DNA of 64,000 nt from Garcia nutans (GCA_947685225.1 CANTUV010000011.1:62546501-62610500); one strand, 5' to 3'; positions 1 to 12,090 are shown, counted from the first letter of the stretch. Notes: generated by a model not told the origin, from the letters alone. Numbers and translations are program-made.

Positions 1-180
1 TCGAATGTAAAACTCTAATATTAAATATCAACACGTTTTAATCCAACCGACTAGATCAAACCTAAAATTAATTTGGTTCGAATAAAATTTAAAAAAAATT
101 GAACAATTTCGATTGATTTTTTTTTCTTCAATCAGATTAGATTAAAATAAAAAATTACTCTAATACGACTGTGCACACCC
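1..180. repeat. Right-hand part of a possible MITE-like repeat cut by the window edge
   Basis: The segment is AT-rich with scattered motifs such as ccaaccgacta, ttggttcgaa and atttcgattgat, and it ends in gactgtgcacacccct. This resembles the end of the dispersed short elements found again near 42.0 kb and 54.1 kb. The left end lies outside the window, so neither terminal repeats nor a target duplication can be tested. Confidence 0.3.
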
Positions 181-231
181 CTCCTGTTAACTAAGACCTA
201 GTAAAGCGAAATGTGTAAATGAACTTACTCA

Positions 232-629
232 GGGGGTGTTTGGTTTAGCTGATTGAGGCAGCTGATAGCTGTTTCAAGTCAATCAGCTAAAGAATAGGTG
301 TTTGGTTAATTTTTTTATCAGCAGCTGTTAGCTGTTTGAAGGCTCAAACAGCAGCTGTTTGAAAAAGCTCCTCCTCCTAACTTTTTCTAAACAACTGCTG
401 ATAGTTTTTTTATTTGACAATATTAACCCTGAATTATTAGATAATATTAATATTTGTATCCTTTAATATTAATACCCTTATTGGTCATTTTACACAATAA
501 AAACAACAGCTTACTATATTTTTATCAAACGCTCATTATTCATCAGCTAACAGCTATCCGCAACAGCTACCAGCTACCAGCTATCAGCAATAGCTATCAG
601 CTATATGAAACCGCTAAACCAAATAGGAC
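232..629. mobile_element. hAT-type MITE, 398 bp
   Basis: The left end reads gggggtgtttggtttagc and the right end gctaaaccaaataggac, giving imperfect terminal inverted repeats sharing ttggtttagc. The element is flanked by cttactca (224-231) and cttaatca (630-637), an 8-bp target duplication with one mismatch, which is the length made by hAT transposases. The interior is built from many short cagctgatagctgttt-like motifs in both orientations and should fold into a long hairpin. No transposase is encoded, so movement would depend on an autonomous hAT element elsewhere. The single mismatch suggests an insertion that is not very recent. Confidence 0.75.
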
Positions 630-637
630 CTTAATCA

Positions 638-1992
638 TCTTAACTCCTATTAATGTATGATGTATCATTACATTAACTATTTATTCAAGACTGAAAAATA
701 TTAAAATTCATCCATTTATTTATTTTTTATTTGTGAACATGAGCTATTTTTCAGTTGAAAAAGAAAATAATTTATTGACATTTAGACAAATGTAATGTCC
801 AATCAATTGCAGGATATGTATAAGACGCTGAGTTTTATTGTCTGCAAATTATTATGGTATGAAGATATAATTCAAAAGGATAAGACCACAGTGAGATGGC
901 GTTATTTTTCAATCCCAACCGCCTCTTAAATAAACTGCCACCAATAATGTATATAGCGCATAATACATTATAAAAAAAATTAATCATTGTATTAATACTA
1001 TATAAATATGTCTTCTATATATATATATATATAATTTTCTTGGATTCAGTACTGTAGTTTTCATTTTTTTTCCAATGAAAATTGAATAAAAATAATTGAA
1101 TGTTATGAGAATTGGAATAGTAATGAACCGAATCCAAAACACACAAAGCAATATATTTTTTTTTGAAAATTATATGAATGTGTTATTTTTTTTAATATAT
1201 TTTTTTCAAATTTAATTAAAAATATATTACATCTTTAGTATATTAAATGCATCATTTTTGAAAAGTGAATATTTTTGAAATTGAAAGTAAGAAATTAAAT
1301 CGGCATTTTTTGAAAAACAAAAGAACTTGCATATTTGGGTAGCTGTCCCAGCCCAATTTAAGGATTGTAGGCCCAAATAATTAGGTAAAATTCGTACGTC
1401 ATTGTCATTTATATGGGCACCCTGTTAAGCTTCGGTTACAGAAGAAGAGAATGTAGTATCTTTATCTCACCATTCCAAACTGCCAATATACAAATGAGTT
1501 CATAATTGTTTACGAATGCCTAAATTATACATATAGGAAATCATAATTTTCCAAATTTAGTAAAATTTAAATTTCATAAACTTGCATAACTCAATCATCA
1601 AAAATTGAGCATATAATTAAATTGATCAAATAAAATACATTCAACTATACAAAAAAAAAAAACTCATAGTTTTGATACTTCGACGATTTATTTATATAAT
1701 GAAATCATTTCTTTCTTATTTTCTCTAATGCTTGGTGAATAGCTATAAAATTAACATATACCCCCCCAAAAAAAAGTTATTTGTTAAATGTATGGTGAAT
1801 ATACAGTGTCTTCATTTTTAAAGAAGAAAGGTTTTTTCACACATTTAAGAGGGAAAAGGTGATGAAAGCAAAATTTTGTACATGCAAAATAAAATTTCCC
1901 TTTTCAAACTAAATAATTGCCTTTTTTTCCTGACTCACAATTAAAATAATTATTAAAGATAGATAGCAGCTTACAATATCTAAAACTCTTGT
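638..1992. other. AT-rich intergenic DNA, no gene seen
   Basis: Low-complexity A/T tracts, a short TA microsatellite (about 1016-1034) and scattered stop codons in all frames. The downstream part (about 1900-1992) is probably the 3' flank of the minus-strand gene that follows. Confidence 0.6.
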
Positions 1993-3175
1993 TTATCTCT
2001 TTTTCTTACCCCACATCGGTCCAAATCCAGAATAATAGTAAAATTGGTGCCAATTTGAACTTGCAGAACGTACTCTCTTAGTTGCCTTTGTCCTTGACTG
2101 GCTTCTACATGCCTCCTGATCAATTATATTCCTTTCGATTTTCTTGATAAAACAATCAGAAGCATTACTACTATTATTTTTTCGCTTCATATCAGAGGAG
2201 GCTATACTTGAATTTGACATCTTAGTTAAATGAAGTGATGCACCTATTATTGGACTAAGCTTTTGGGATGATTCATTACTACTACCATTGGCATTCCTTA
2301 TGTAAGGTTTAGGACACGTTGAGTGATTGTCACTTTCTTTTCCTCTAATGAATTCAAATTCTTTCCTCATTGCCATTTTCATTTCTTCACTATCATTGTT
2401 CAAAATGATTATCTCCTTATCTGATGGAGATGGATTTCTGTGTATCTCCATTACTTCCTCTTTTTCTCTGTTCACCACCAGCAACCCAGAGTGTTACTAT
2501 TTAGTGTTTTCTATATATATATTTATATAATACATACCCAACGTATAAATAAATAATTGAATTTGAATAATTTATATATGCATGATATGAAATCATTCCC
2601 GAAACCCAATATAAAAAATATAGAACAGAAAATGAATTGGTATACAGAGATTTAATTAATTAAATAATTACCTGTCAATAGCAGTAACAGAGTCATGAAC
2701 GCTAATCCCCTTTGAATCGAAATTATATTCCCTTTCAAACTGGTGAAAAGAAAAAGAATGTTAAACCAAACAAAAAGTAGCAAACCCCAAACAAACACTA
2801 ATTTGAGCAAACCAATCTGTAATTTGGAGGCGAGAAGACACGAAAAGCCACAGCATTTTAAATTTTACAGAAATTTTTAACGTGGCAGATATAAAGAGAA
2901 ACCCTAGAAGAAGCAGATAGCAAGAGAAATAGTGCAAGTGGGAGAGAAAAACTAAAAAAAAAGGCGTTTATAGATTTTGGCGGAAATTATTAATAATAAT
3001 AAAAAGAAAGCGATAATAAAGAAAAAAAAAGCGAGACCTGATGAATAGCAGATTGAGAAAAAGGAATGACATCCCATGGTGACTGGTTCAGGAGGCAGAC
3101 GTGCGGTTGTTGCTGCTGCTGCACCAGATCAACTTCTGATCCATGCCACAGCTTCGCCTTCTTTCTAATCCTCAT
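1993..3175 (-). CDS. Uncharacterised plant protein, three exons, about 226 aa
   Basis: Exons on the minus strand are 3175-3038, 2739-2672 and 2467-1993. Each junction is GT..AG (donors CATCAG|GTCTCG and GACAG|GTAATT; acceptors CACCAG and GAACAG) and the phases agree, giving one 681-nt frame with a TAG-free interior. The start ATG at 3175 opens with a basic MRIRKKAKLW stretch. A polyglutamine run of five follows, then a WDVIPF segment that looks conserved in character. The middle is rich in Ser, Asn and Glu and probably disordered. The C-terminus has a basic patch (TKATKRVR) and the tail FYYYSGFGPMWGKKKR. The basic ends suggest a nuclear or nucleic-acid-associated protein, but that is inference. 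I do not recognise the family and assign no function. The small exon 2 and the consistent phases make a real gene much more likely than a chance ORF. Confidence 0.7.
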
Positions 3176-3715
3176 TTATATTTGCTACTTTTTATATATA
3201 CAGAGAGACAGAGATCACAAAGCTTTTGTTTTTCTGTTTCATGGAAATTATTTTAACTGAGAAGAGGAGGAGTGAGCTGGGGCTGACTGGGGCTGCAAAC
3301 CCTTCAAATGTTTTTGTTCTATAATATGACAATTTTACCCTTAGGTTTTCTAACTATTTACTATTGTTGTACCTCTCACACGTCATTAAAGTTGTCCAAA
3401 TCCAATATTCTTAATGTAATTCATTATATTTATATATCTTTTGTGATTGCAGATTGCACGGTCTCGTGTCTTCTTCTCCCATATAAACTGTATTACAAAA
3501 ATCGATCCGTGTTATTTTCTGAAATAGAAATTATTTAAATATGTCTTAAGAAATTATTTATATGTTTTTCTTTTTTATAATTAAACTAATGGGACAATTT
3601 AAATAATAATAATAATAATACATTCTTAGTAAGGAACCAATCCATACATTTCTATTAGCACATTAAAATTTCAATTTTATTCTATGATAGACAGAAAGTA
3701 GTAACATGGCCAGAT
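3176..3715. other. 5' flank of the minus-strand gene, then intergenic DNA
   Basis: About 3176-3275 holds the probable 5' UTR of the three-exon gene, with gagagacagagatcac and gagaagaggaggag purine tracts (plus-strand view). Beyond that is AT-rich sequence with no supported gene. A short ATT/AAT repeat lies at about 3606-3620. Confidence 0.45.
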
Positions 3716-3811
3716 GTATATATACTCAACTAATAACAATTAAATAAAATTAGTTATTTTTCTTATTAGAATCTTATCAATAATTTATTATTGGTTGAGT
3801 ATATATATACT
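3716..3811. repeat. Short stem-loop element, about 95 bp
   Basis: The left arm tatatatactcaactaataa (about 3717-3737) is the near-perfect inverse of ttattattggttgagtatata (about 3788-3810), with one mismatch or G:T pair. The loop is AT-rich. It could be a very small MITE or a chance palindrome in AT-rich DNA; no clear target duplication was found. Confidence 0.45.
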
Positions 3812-6300
3812 CAATTTATGATAAAATTTTTCTGATACTCTTTTAAATGGTTCAAATTTAGAATTCAGGATTCTAAGCTCAGTGTCACATCCAATGGTTT
3901 AAATTTATCAATCTTGCGACCAAAAAAAAATCTCTAAAATCTAAACAGTGGAGAAAGTAAAATGCAAAATAAATTATAAAAAAAAGGCACTAGAAGAATT
4001 ATGAGAAATTAAAGAAAGTTAAGAATTAAAATAGAATGTTGTGAATTACGGTTGCATGAATATGAACACAAACTTAAGTTTAATTTGTGAGATGCAAGCA
4101 ATTAAAGGTCCTCTAAATATGTTTGTCATGTACACCTCATACTATTTACAGTGAAAAAATTGTTGCATGTAAAAAAAAGAGATTTCAAATTTGAATTACG
4201 GGAAATTTCAATTTTATTAAAAATAAATAGCATAAAATAAAATAAATATAGTGCACACAATTTATTGGCTTGTGAAAATTGGGCCACGAAGTTTTCCGCT
4301 GAAATACTGGCCTATATGTTGGGTAATTATTGATGATTTGAGGCCTGTATGTTGGGCTCTATGATAAAGAAAAAAGAATTTTTGACAAAATATAATAAAA
4401 TTTAAAAATAATTTTAAATATATCATATTTATAAAATATTTATCAAAATATTAAAATTTATAAAATATTTATTAAAATATTATATTTTTATTAGTTTACA
4501 GGGAGTTTATAATGAATTTATAAATTTCATATAGTTTATAATGAATTTTTTATGAGTTTATAATAAAATTATTAAAATATTTTTATAAAAAATTAAATAT
4601 TTTAAAAAATATGGTAAAGGATATAATTTTTTCTAAAAGAATAAAACACTGCTTTTTAATTACGTTGACTGGTTCAGCTTCATTAGCCAAAGAAACAATG
4701 CATCTTTTTCCATCATAATAAATTTTTTAAGCCTATAAGTGTTTGTTCTTTGAGCTCTTAAATTTTTTTTATGTGTTAAATATTTATTTATTTTTTTAAT
4801 TTCATGAACTTTTGACCTAAAAAAAGTAATAGATCAAAAGTTAATATAAATATTCATATGTTAAATATTTACTCTTTTAATTGCAATTTATAAATTAATA
4901 TAAATATCCATTAATTTTCAAAAAATGTTAGTATAAATTAAAACATTGATTTTTTAATGAGTTACTCATTTAAATTTGTACTTTAAAAAAATCAATGTTT
5001 TTACTAATACTAAGGAAGTGAGTTACTAAATTACTAGCACGGTTTTTTTTGTGTTATAATTATCAATTAATATATAAATTCCTAAGAAACTAAGAAAGAA
5101 ATATACACACCCACAACAATGACAAACAATTCAAAACTTGATATACACTGGCTCTTAATTTTTATGCACTGTTTATTATTATTATTATTGACATCATTGA
5201 ATATGGGTTGGAATTTTATGGTTAATTAAAAAAAATGCAAAAACTTCTGTATTTGGTGAAGACAACTGAAAAGAAACAAATTTATTAATTTATTTTTGTA
5301 GATATTTGATCTTGCTTGGGAATGAAATATTAACTAATTAACTTCCATGCATAATGGCTTTGAGCTAAATTCCCTGAAGAAAAATAAAAAACAAACGTCT
5401 CGCCCGAGTGCTTAGAGACAAAATATAATTTAAAAATCAAAATTTTATGTCGTAATTTCATTCAGAATTGATAGAATATATTAGATTTTTATGATATAAT
5501 TTCCAAACTCTTTACTTTCAAATTAAATAATTTACATGATTTGTTTATATATATATGTCGTTATCCATGTTAAGCAATACATTATATTACCTTTCAAGTT
5601 CTTATTGTTTTTTTTTTCTGTTGAAATGATTATTTAATTAATTAATGAATTGCAATTCCTTAGTAGAGTAAAAAATTCAAATGCTTCAACTCAAATAATT
5701 GGAAGCATAAAGAATTCAGCCATTACTTGTTTAATCGTTGAGATTATGCCCAACCTTGATGGTCTTCACATGTCAGATATGACAAACAAAATTATCATAT
5801 ATAAATATATATGGTTGGTAAATATGATTTCTTTTATTAATTTAGTTATCCTTCTCTTTTAAGGAAACCGTTTTTTTAATGTATCTCTATCAAATTACAC
5901 ATCCATTTTTTTTTAATGTAAATCATCAATTTGAAATTGATCCAGATAAAACTACAATGACATTAAAATTTTTCATATTAAATTTCAATGTAGCTAAATA
6001 CTTATAATTAAAATTCGATAACTCTAATTAAGTTAGAATAATATTTTATCAATTGATTTACATACTTAGTAGTTTAATTTTTTTTTTTGAGTTAAAAAAA
6101 TATAATACCTATAATTAATTAGAAATTCAGTTTTAAATTATCAAAATTAATTAATTAATGTATATAAAATATTTAAATTTTCATGATCCATTCAATAGTT
6201 TGTCATTTAAAATAATTATTAACATGAAATATTTTACTTTTTCAATAAAATTAATAAGAATGACGGCGAATAATAAAATTTAAAATTTATTGATTTTATA
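3812..6300. other. AT-rich intergenic DNA, no supported gene
   Basis: Long A/T runs, many tandem-like ttataaattt motifs at 4380-4600 and no ORF with family-like composition. A small plus-strand ORF at 5650-5862 is discussed under rejected items. Confidence 0.6.
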
Positions 6301-6303
6301 ATT

Positions 6304-7056
6304 AAACAATCTTAAAAAACTTTGATAGTTTATCTTAACTATTTATCTCTCAGAGTTTTTGTTTAATTTCTTTTAGCATTAGATTTATGATTACCGGTGG
6401 CAGTCCTAAATTTGCGAGATCTATTAATTTTACTCATTTTTTGTAGTTTTTGTATTTATAAATGTTTGGTTTGGTTTTGCTATAGATCTTACCTTTTTAT
6501 AAGCCTCTTGTGCATTCCTTACCTGTGAAAGAAGGTTCTTGGTATCTTGAATACCGATATGTTTTTTTTGGCTCTTCAAGGTAGAAGCTTTTAAATAAAG
6601 ATTTATTGCATTCACAAGTTGAATTTTGTTTTGGGTTTCAGCATCGATCGCAATAAGTTGATTTTTTCGTTATTTGTCTTTGAGACTCAAAAGTTTTTGC
6701 ATCTCTTCTCGTTTTGAGCCTCTCACGGGCCTTCTCTTTTGGCTCCCAAGCAATTTTATGTTGTTAATGGCAAGTACATTTTGTTACGTGTTACTATTGT
6801 CTTTCTGGTGTATAAAAAGTTTATCATAGGCTATTTCTCTTAGTTATCCAGCCTATCTTCCTTATCTTGTAAGATTTCCCAAAAATCTTACTGTTCAGAA
6901 ATTTTGATTATAAAGCTTCTCCCTTGTTTTATATATTGATCTATCCCTGTATGGCTCCCTCTCACTGCAGCAGAGTTTATGTATTATAGAGTTTTCTTTT
7001 AATATAATCTCTATTTCTTGATAAAAAAAAAAGGATAAACAATCTCTAAAAATTTT
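6304..7056 (+). mobile_element. Retroposed fragment with poly(A) tail (possible LINE 3' end or processed sequence)
   Basis: A block of more balanced base composition ends in attataga..taatataatctctatttcttgat followed by an A-run (about 7021-7032), the look of a reverse-transcribed mRNA or LINE 3' end. taaacaatct occurs at about 6304 before the block and at about 7036 after the tail, and both copies continue with similar A/T-rich bases, so this may be a degenerate target duplication. No coding frame survives. Source transcript unknown. Confidence 0.4.
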
Positions 7057-9590
7057 AATGAGTCATGATTCAACTTAAAAATAGATATGATACTGAGAAA
7101 ATAATTGAATTAGGATCACCTACCATGTTAAAAAATAAATAAAAAAGAAAGTGTTGAAATCGTTCATGCTCTAAACATGAATTAATATATTAAAAAATGT
7201 CAATAAATATTTTTTTTACATGTAATTTAATAATTATTATATTATATTAAATGCAATGATTTGTTATTCGAAAGTCATCCTCCCCATGTCGGAGACAATC
7301 TAATCTTGATCTTTTGTGTTTTTTTTTTTGGACCCTTTTCACATTTATAGTCAAATTTCTTCTAGTGAATTCAATAAAATAAACTAAAATAGAATAAAAA
7401 ACAATTTAATAGAAAATTGCTGTAATCTAATTAGAAATAGTCAATTTCAAGATCGGGCTACAGCCCGATTAATCAGAAATTTAGGTTCAGATTCTCCTCT
7501 CACCTGATTCGGGTCTAACGATACGGATCTGAACCTTCTTCGCCCCAAGTTACGGTACGCACATTCAGCTCGTGTAAATATGGAGTCTAGTTGGCTGAAG
7601 GCACACTATACACGTGTAAGACCTTCCAAACTTGTATCAAAGTTAGCATAATAACTGGCCGCAGGCCCACAGTCATCTGCCTCTTTGGAAAGATGGTGAG
7701 AAATTGGTATTCACGTGCAAGGCACGTTTCTCACATTTTGACCTCTTCAATCCTCCTCCTGTTTCACATTATCCAATTACCACAGTTACTGTGTTTTAAC
7801 AGTCCACTGTATTTTATTTTCTAAAAAAATATATATATAATAATAAATAATCCACTCTGTATTTGGTATTGGAGAAAATTATTTTTTTTTTGTTTTTTCG
7901 TTCAAGGTTACAAAAAATAATAAATTTTAAATATACAGTATTCTATAATTTTAATCAGACTAATTCTCCAATCTTATTAGATTTATTTTCTTGATTAAAA
8001 GAAAATAATTTATTTAAATAAGAAGATGCTTTGCGATTTTATTCAAAAATTGTATCTTATTAATCGTGCGAGCAAATTTATATTGAGTTCTGATAAGGTA
8101 TTTTAACGTTTTTTATTAAATTTTTACCAACTACTTACTTACATAATTAAGTCAAAATTATAGTTGTTGTGTTTTTAATGATTTTATAATTTAAAATATA
8201 AAAATTTGAGTCATTCTTCAATGAAAATTTTTAAAATTATCGCATTTAATTACTAAATATTGTATTGCTACGCTCATCCCTTATGTTTATAAAAATAGTT
8301 GCTGGCTTTAAAATGAAAATTTTCTAATTTTTTAAGGGGAAAAATAAAAAAGAAAAGATGGAAATTCAGATGTAAAATTTCAGTAAATTTATAGATATTC
8401 AAAACTAAATCTGTGAGCCCAAGAAAAAAGGAACTGATCACGGACTTTATGACGGTGTGAACAGTGCTCTAGTGCAGGAGTGTAAACAAATCGATTAATT
8501 TAAATTACTTCGAAATTTAATTTTACCATAATATTTTTTTTTAAATTAAAGAACAATAATAATAGTAAAATACTAAAATTTATTAAAAAAAATTAAGAGA
8601 AAACAAAAACTGAAGGATACTGCTGATATATAAAATTAAAATAGAATAATCAGTGGTAATTAATTAATTGAACTAAAGTTTAGTTGTGGAAATTGGAGAT
8701 TAACTTAAATCGGCTAATCTCAAACTTATATTAACTCAAGATAAACTCATACCAGCTCATATTAAATTTATATCATACATAATTTGTTCTTTTATTTGAA
8801 TTATTTATATTATCTCAGCGATAAAGCAAAAATCAGCAATTAAAATTAAATATTTCATCGAACACCAAACATTTCACAAATAAATTTTTATTCTCAAAAT
8901 TAAAATAAGCACAACGAGTTAGGAGAGAGATTGAGAGAGAAACAATATAAATATTTTTATATCGCAGTGAGAAACAATAAAAAAATAGCGAAGAAATAGC
9001 GGCTGCTGAAATCGAGAAGACTACTGTAAAAAATATCAACTGCTTCGACCTTAAAATGATAAAAATAGAGAGAAACAATGAAGAAATAGCGAAGATGTGG
9101 CTACAATGAATGAAGAATTTCTTGCTACAATAGAGAGTTCGAAAAAGATAAGATGAAATTTGAAAATGGGAGAGAAGAGAGAAAAAAAAAATTGCTTCTA
9201 AAAATATGATGTGGGTTTTTAAATTTTTAAAGATATTTTTATTTAGAATGGTCTAATTAAAAATAATAAAGTCTAAAATTTATTTATATTTTATTAAAAA
9301 ATATTTATCTAACTAATTTTTTGTAATTAATTATATAATTTTTAGTAGTTAAAAATTAATTAAAAAATAAATATTAGGCAATTGCGCGAGAAGGCGTATT
9401 TACGATCTTAGTTACCTCAACAGTTTAAGCAAAAACCGAAAAAGAAAGTTACGGATAGTAAAAATGGATGAACGGAACAACGGGGAAATTTAAGGAAGGT
9501 CCAATAAACGTGGTATTATCGAAAATGAACGCACAACAAACACGGTACACCGAAGTAAATAAGAAGCTGAAATATTAAATCTCGTCACGT
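7057..9590. other. Intergenic DNA with isolated ACGTG motifs
   Basis: Mostly AT-rich. The stretch 7440-7790 is less AT-rich and holds two palindromic G-boxes, CACGTG at 7611-7616 and 7712-7717, plus GCACGTTT nearby and a short hairpin atcgggctacagcccgat at about 7453. It looks like former promoter or conserved noncoding sequence, but no gene lies beside it. No supported CDS. Confidence 0.45.
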
Positions 9591-9862
9591 TCTTCTCACA
9601 CACGCACAAAAGGGCCCTCCGATTCACGTTAGGTCACGTGCAGTTCACGAGCTTTTTGACTTATTTATTTAAGGTTTTTATGTTTCAGAGAGTTTTATCT
9701 TATTTGTTCGATCAAATCGATGCTAGGTGAAATTTCGACACGTGTCAAAGGCCCAAAATAAAAAGCACGTGGGACGCGTGTGCAGTGTTGAACGTGTAAA
9801 CTGTGCAGTAGACAATTGATAAGAGCCCCCAAGAACGCGTGATTGTGAAGCTGTCGTCGCGT
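9591..9862. promoter_or_regulatory. Cluster of G-box / ABRE-like ACGTG motifs
   Basis: Within about 270 bp there are three CACGTG palindromes (9635-9640, 9739-9744 with the extended form GACACGTGTC, and 9766-9771), further ACGT cores (TCACGTTC near 9594, TTCACGTTAG near 9624, GAACGTGT near 9790) and several CGCGTG motifs. Such clusters are typical binding regions for bZIP/ABF and bHLH/MYC factors in ABA-, JA- or light-responsive plant promoters. The nearest gene-like sequence to the right is the LINE at 10.3 kb, and no host gene is visible within several kb either side, so the target is unknown. Confidence 0.5.
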
Positions 9863-10289
9863 GACAAATGAATATTTTGAATATCGTGGGAGATCAATAG
9901 TTCAGGCTAAAAGAACTAGCATGTGCACCACAACCTCAAATCACCAATTGCCAATTACGCTTTCCAATTGGATGTGATGTACACGCTCTGTCGACCGTTT
10001 GTTGCATTCTAACTTTTTTCCCCCTTCCTTATCTGTTAAAAATAATAAAGGATTTTTTATAAATTGTGAAAAAAATAAAAAATTATAAGTTTATTAAGAT
10101 TTTTAAAATATTTTTGAATTTATCATTTTTTAAAATAATTTATAATTTTTTTAAATATATAATATATAATATAAATTTATATAATTCAATAATAGTTAAT
10201 TTTATATGAGTTCTAATTTTAGGTGAGGATATTATTTCCAATTTTATGGAGCAAAAGTAAAAGAAATTGTTACACGAAAAAAGAATGCG

Positions 10290-12044
10290 ATGGTTCTTTC
10301 TACCATTGTTCCTTTGGAACCTGACCAGTCTTTTCAAGAAGTGGATTTGCTACAGCGTAGCACGAAGAAAACTCGTACTGAAGATGGGGATGATGTGCTG
10401 ATTGATGGTACTCCATTGTTGGGGGTGAATGGTGCCCCTCAAAGATCGTTTAGAGATACCTTGATTGACAAGCAAGGTTTTTGCTCGACGGAGGCTGATG
10501 ATATTGATGGTCTGTCTGAGTTCTTGGCTTCACCCGATGTGTATGAGCCGGGGGATGAGGATGAGGGAGACGAGCTGTGTCCGACCATTCATCTAACGGT
10601 GAATGATATTAATAGAATGAGGATGAAATGGAGGCTAACCCTAATTGTGAAACCTGTGGGGCGGGTGGTAGGTTATCCTTATTTTGTCCGACGAGTTAAA
10701 GAGTTATGGAAGCCAAAGAATTTTCTTGAGGTTATTGCTTTGGAGAATAATTATTTTATTGTTAAGTTTCGGGATCCGGAGGACTATAAACATGCTTTGT
10801 TTGAAGGGCCTTGGATGATAGCCGATCATTACCTCTCGGTTCGAAGGTGGAGACCGGACTTTGATCCGCTCTCGGATGTGTTAGAAACTCTCACTGCATG
10901 GGTCCGTTTTCCTTGTCTCCCGTTGGAATATTATGATACGGATTTGCTTTTGCGCATTGGTGGGAAACTTGGGAAGCCTATACGGGTGGATACTAATACT
11001 AGTTTAGTTAGTAGAGGAAGATTTGCACGTATTTGTGTGGAGCTTGACTTGACGAAACCTTTGGTCTCCAAGTTTCGTTTGAGAAGGCGTATTCGCAGAG
11101 TTGAATATGAAGGTCTGCATATGGTGTGTTTCAAATGTGGGAAATTTGGCCATGTGTTAGACCAGTGTTCCGAAGGGAGGCCTCCTGTGCCGTCAGGGTT
11201 GGAGCGAGAGGCGCTTGGTGGAAACGTGGTTGACTCTCTGGTACGGCAAGAGATGGTTAAGGAAGGTTCCCATAATGAGAGGGATTCTATTCGGATAGGG
11301 AAGGAAGTTAATCCAGCTGTGTTGGAGGATTTTGGGGAATGGATGTTGGTCAAAAAGGAAAAGAAACGTGGAAAGAGGCTTGATTCTCGGAGTCAGCTGA
11401 GAGGTAATCCTGGTAACCCTAAAGGAAGTAAGTCAAATGTGGGAACCACTAATCAATCAGGGTCTCGTTTTGAGGCTCTTATTAGTGATGGGCTGGTTAC
11501 TGATGGGCTTGACCAGGGGACTGTGGTTGAGCAGGGACAGCGTTTGGGTGATAGGCCTCTCTTGGGTAAGGACAAGGCTCTGATTCATGATAGGAGGGCT
11601 AGAGGGAAGGATAAGCAGTCTAACAGGGGTTCGGTTCTTCCTGCTCCTCGACAATTGATTATTAATGATGGATCTAAGGCAGCTTCTTCTTCTAATACTT
11701 CTTCTACTGAGGGTATTCCTGCTCTGAATAGGCCCAGGTTGGGTGGGTTGCCTAGGCGTGCTGCAGCTGAGAATGAGCATACTGTGGTTTTGGGTAGCAA
11801 AAAGAATGTTGATGGTACTTCTTTTGTGGTTCCCTCGAGAGGTGATCATGAGCGAGAGGTGGGTGGTTTTGAGTTTTCACCATCTCTTGGTCATTACCAA
11901 AATCCTTCAGCTCCGCTAGCTTCTGCTCCAAACATTTTATTGGATCAGAATGAAGAGCCTCAAATTGGGCTTGAGGAGATGGATTTTGTGCCAGAGAGTG
12001 TGGAGATGGCTTCTGGAGGGAAAGGGATGGATACTGACAAGTAA
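10290..12044 (+). CDS. LINE ORF1: DUF4283 / zinc-knuckle RNA-binding protein, 584 aa
   Basis: This is the nucleic-acid-binding, Gag-like protein of a plant L1 element; it should coat the LINE RNA and help deliver it to the nucleus for target-primed reverse transcription. The N-terminal about 100 residues are acidic. A DUF4283-type region follows (about residues 110-275, including the VKFRDPEDYKHALFEGPWMI stretch). A CCHC zinc knuckle, C-x2-C-x4-H-x4-C, sits at about residues 280-293. The rest is a long basic and Ser/Gly-rich, probably disordered tail. An upstream ATG overlaps out of frame (aatgcgatgg), so initiation at 10290 is the best but not the only choice. ORF2 begins 46 bp after its stop in another frame. 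Confidence 0.9.
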   Translation: MVLSTIVPLEPDQSFQEVDLLQRSTKKTRTEDGDDVLIDGTPLLGVNGAPQRSFRDTLIDKQGFCSTEADDIDGLSEFLASPDVYEPGDEDEGDELCPTIHLTVNDINRMRMKWRLTLIVKPVGRVVGYPYFVRRVKELWKPKNFLEVIALENNYFIVKFRDPEDYKHALFEGPWMIADHYLSVRRWRPDFDPLSDVLETLTAWVRFPCLPLEYYDTDLLLRIGGKLGKPIRVDTNTSLVSRGRFARICVELDLTKPLVSKFRLRRRIRRVEYEGLHMVCFKCGKFGHVLDQCSEGRPPVPSGLEREALGGNVVDSLVRQEMVKEGSHNERDSIRIGKEVNPAVLEDFGEWMLVKKEKKRGKRLDSRSQLRGNPGNPKGSKSNVGTTNQSGSRFEALISDGLVTDGLDQGTVVEQGQRLGDRPLLGKDKALIHDRRARGKDKQSNRGSVLPAPRQLIINDGSKAASSSNTSSTEGIPALNRPRLGGLPRRAAAENEHTVVLGSKKNVDGTSFVVPSRGDHEREVGGFEFSPSLGHYQNPSAPLASAPNILLDQNEEPQIGLEEMDFVPESVEMASGGKGMDTDK

Positions 12045-12090
12045 CCTGAGGGTTGTGTTGTTTGTCCGCAATTTTTTATTCATTTTTCTC

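Noticed and set aside
454..660. 68-codon ORF
   Set aside because: It overlaps the right half of the hAT MITE and its terminal inverted repeat; its residues reflect the repeated cagct motifs.
5650..5862. Small ORF containing IMPNLDG, recalling the MPxxDG motif of response-regulator receiver domains
   Set aside because: Only about 20 residues look similar, the upstream acidic pocket and downstream Lys are absent and the surrounding DNA is AT-rich; chance resemblance is more likely.
8833..9078. Minus-strand 81-codon hydrophobic ORF
   Set aside because: Phe/Ile/Leu/Ser-rich translation of A/T-rich DNA with no family motif or splice context; typical of random AT-rich sequence.
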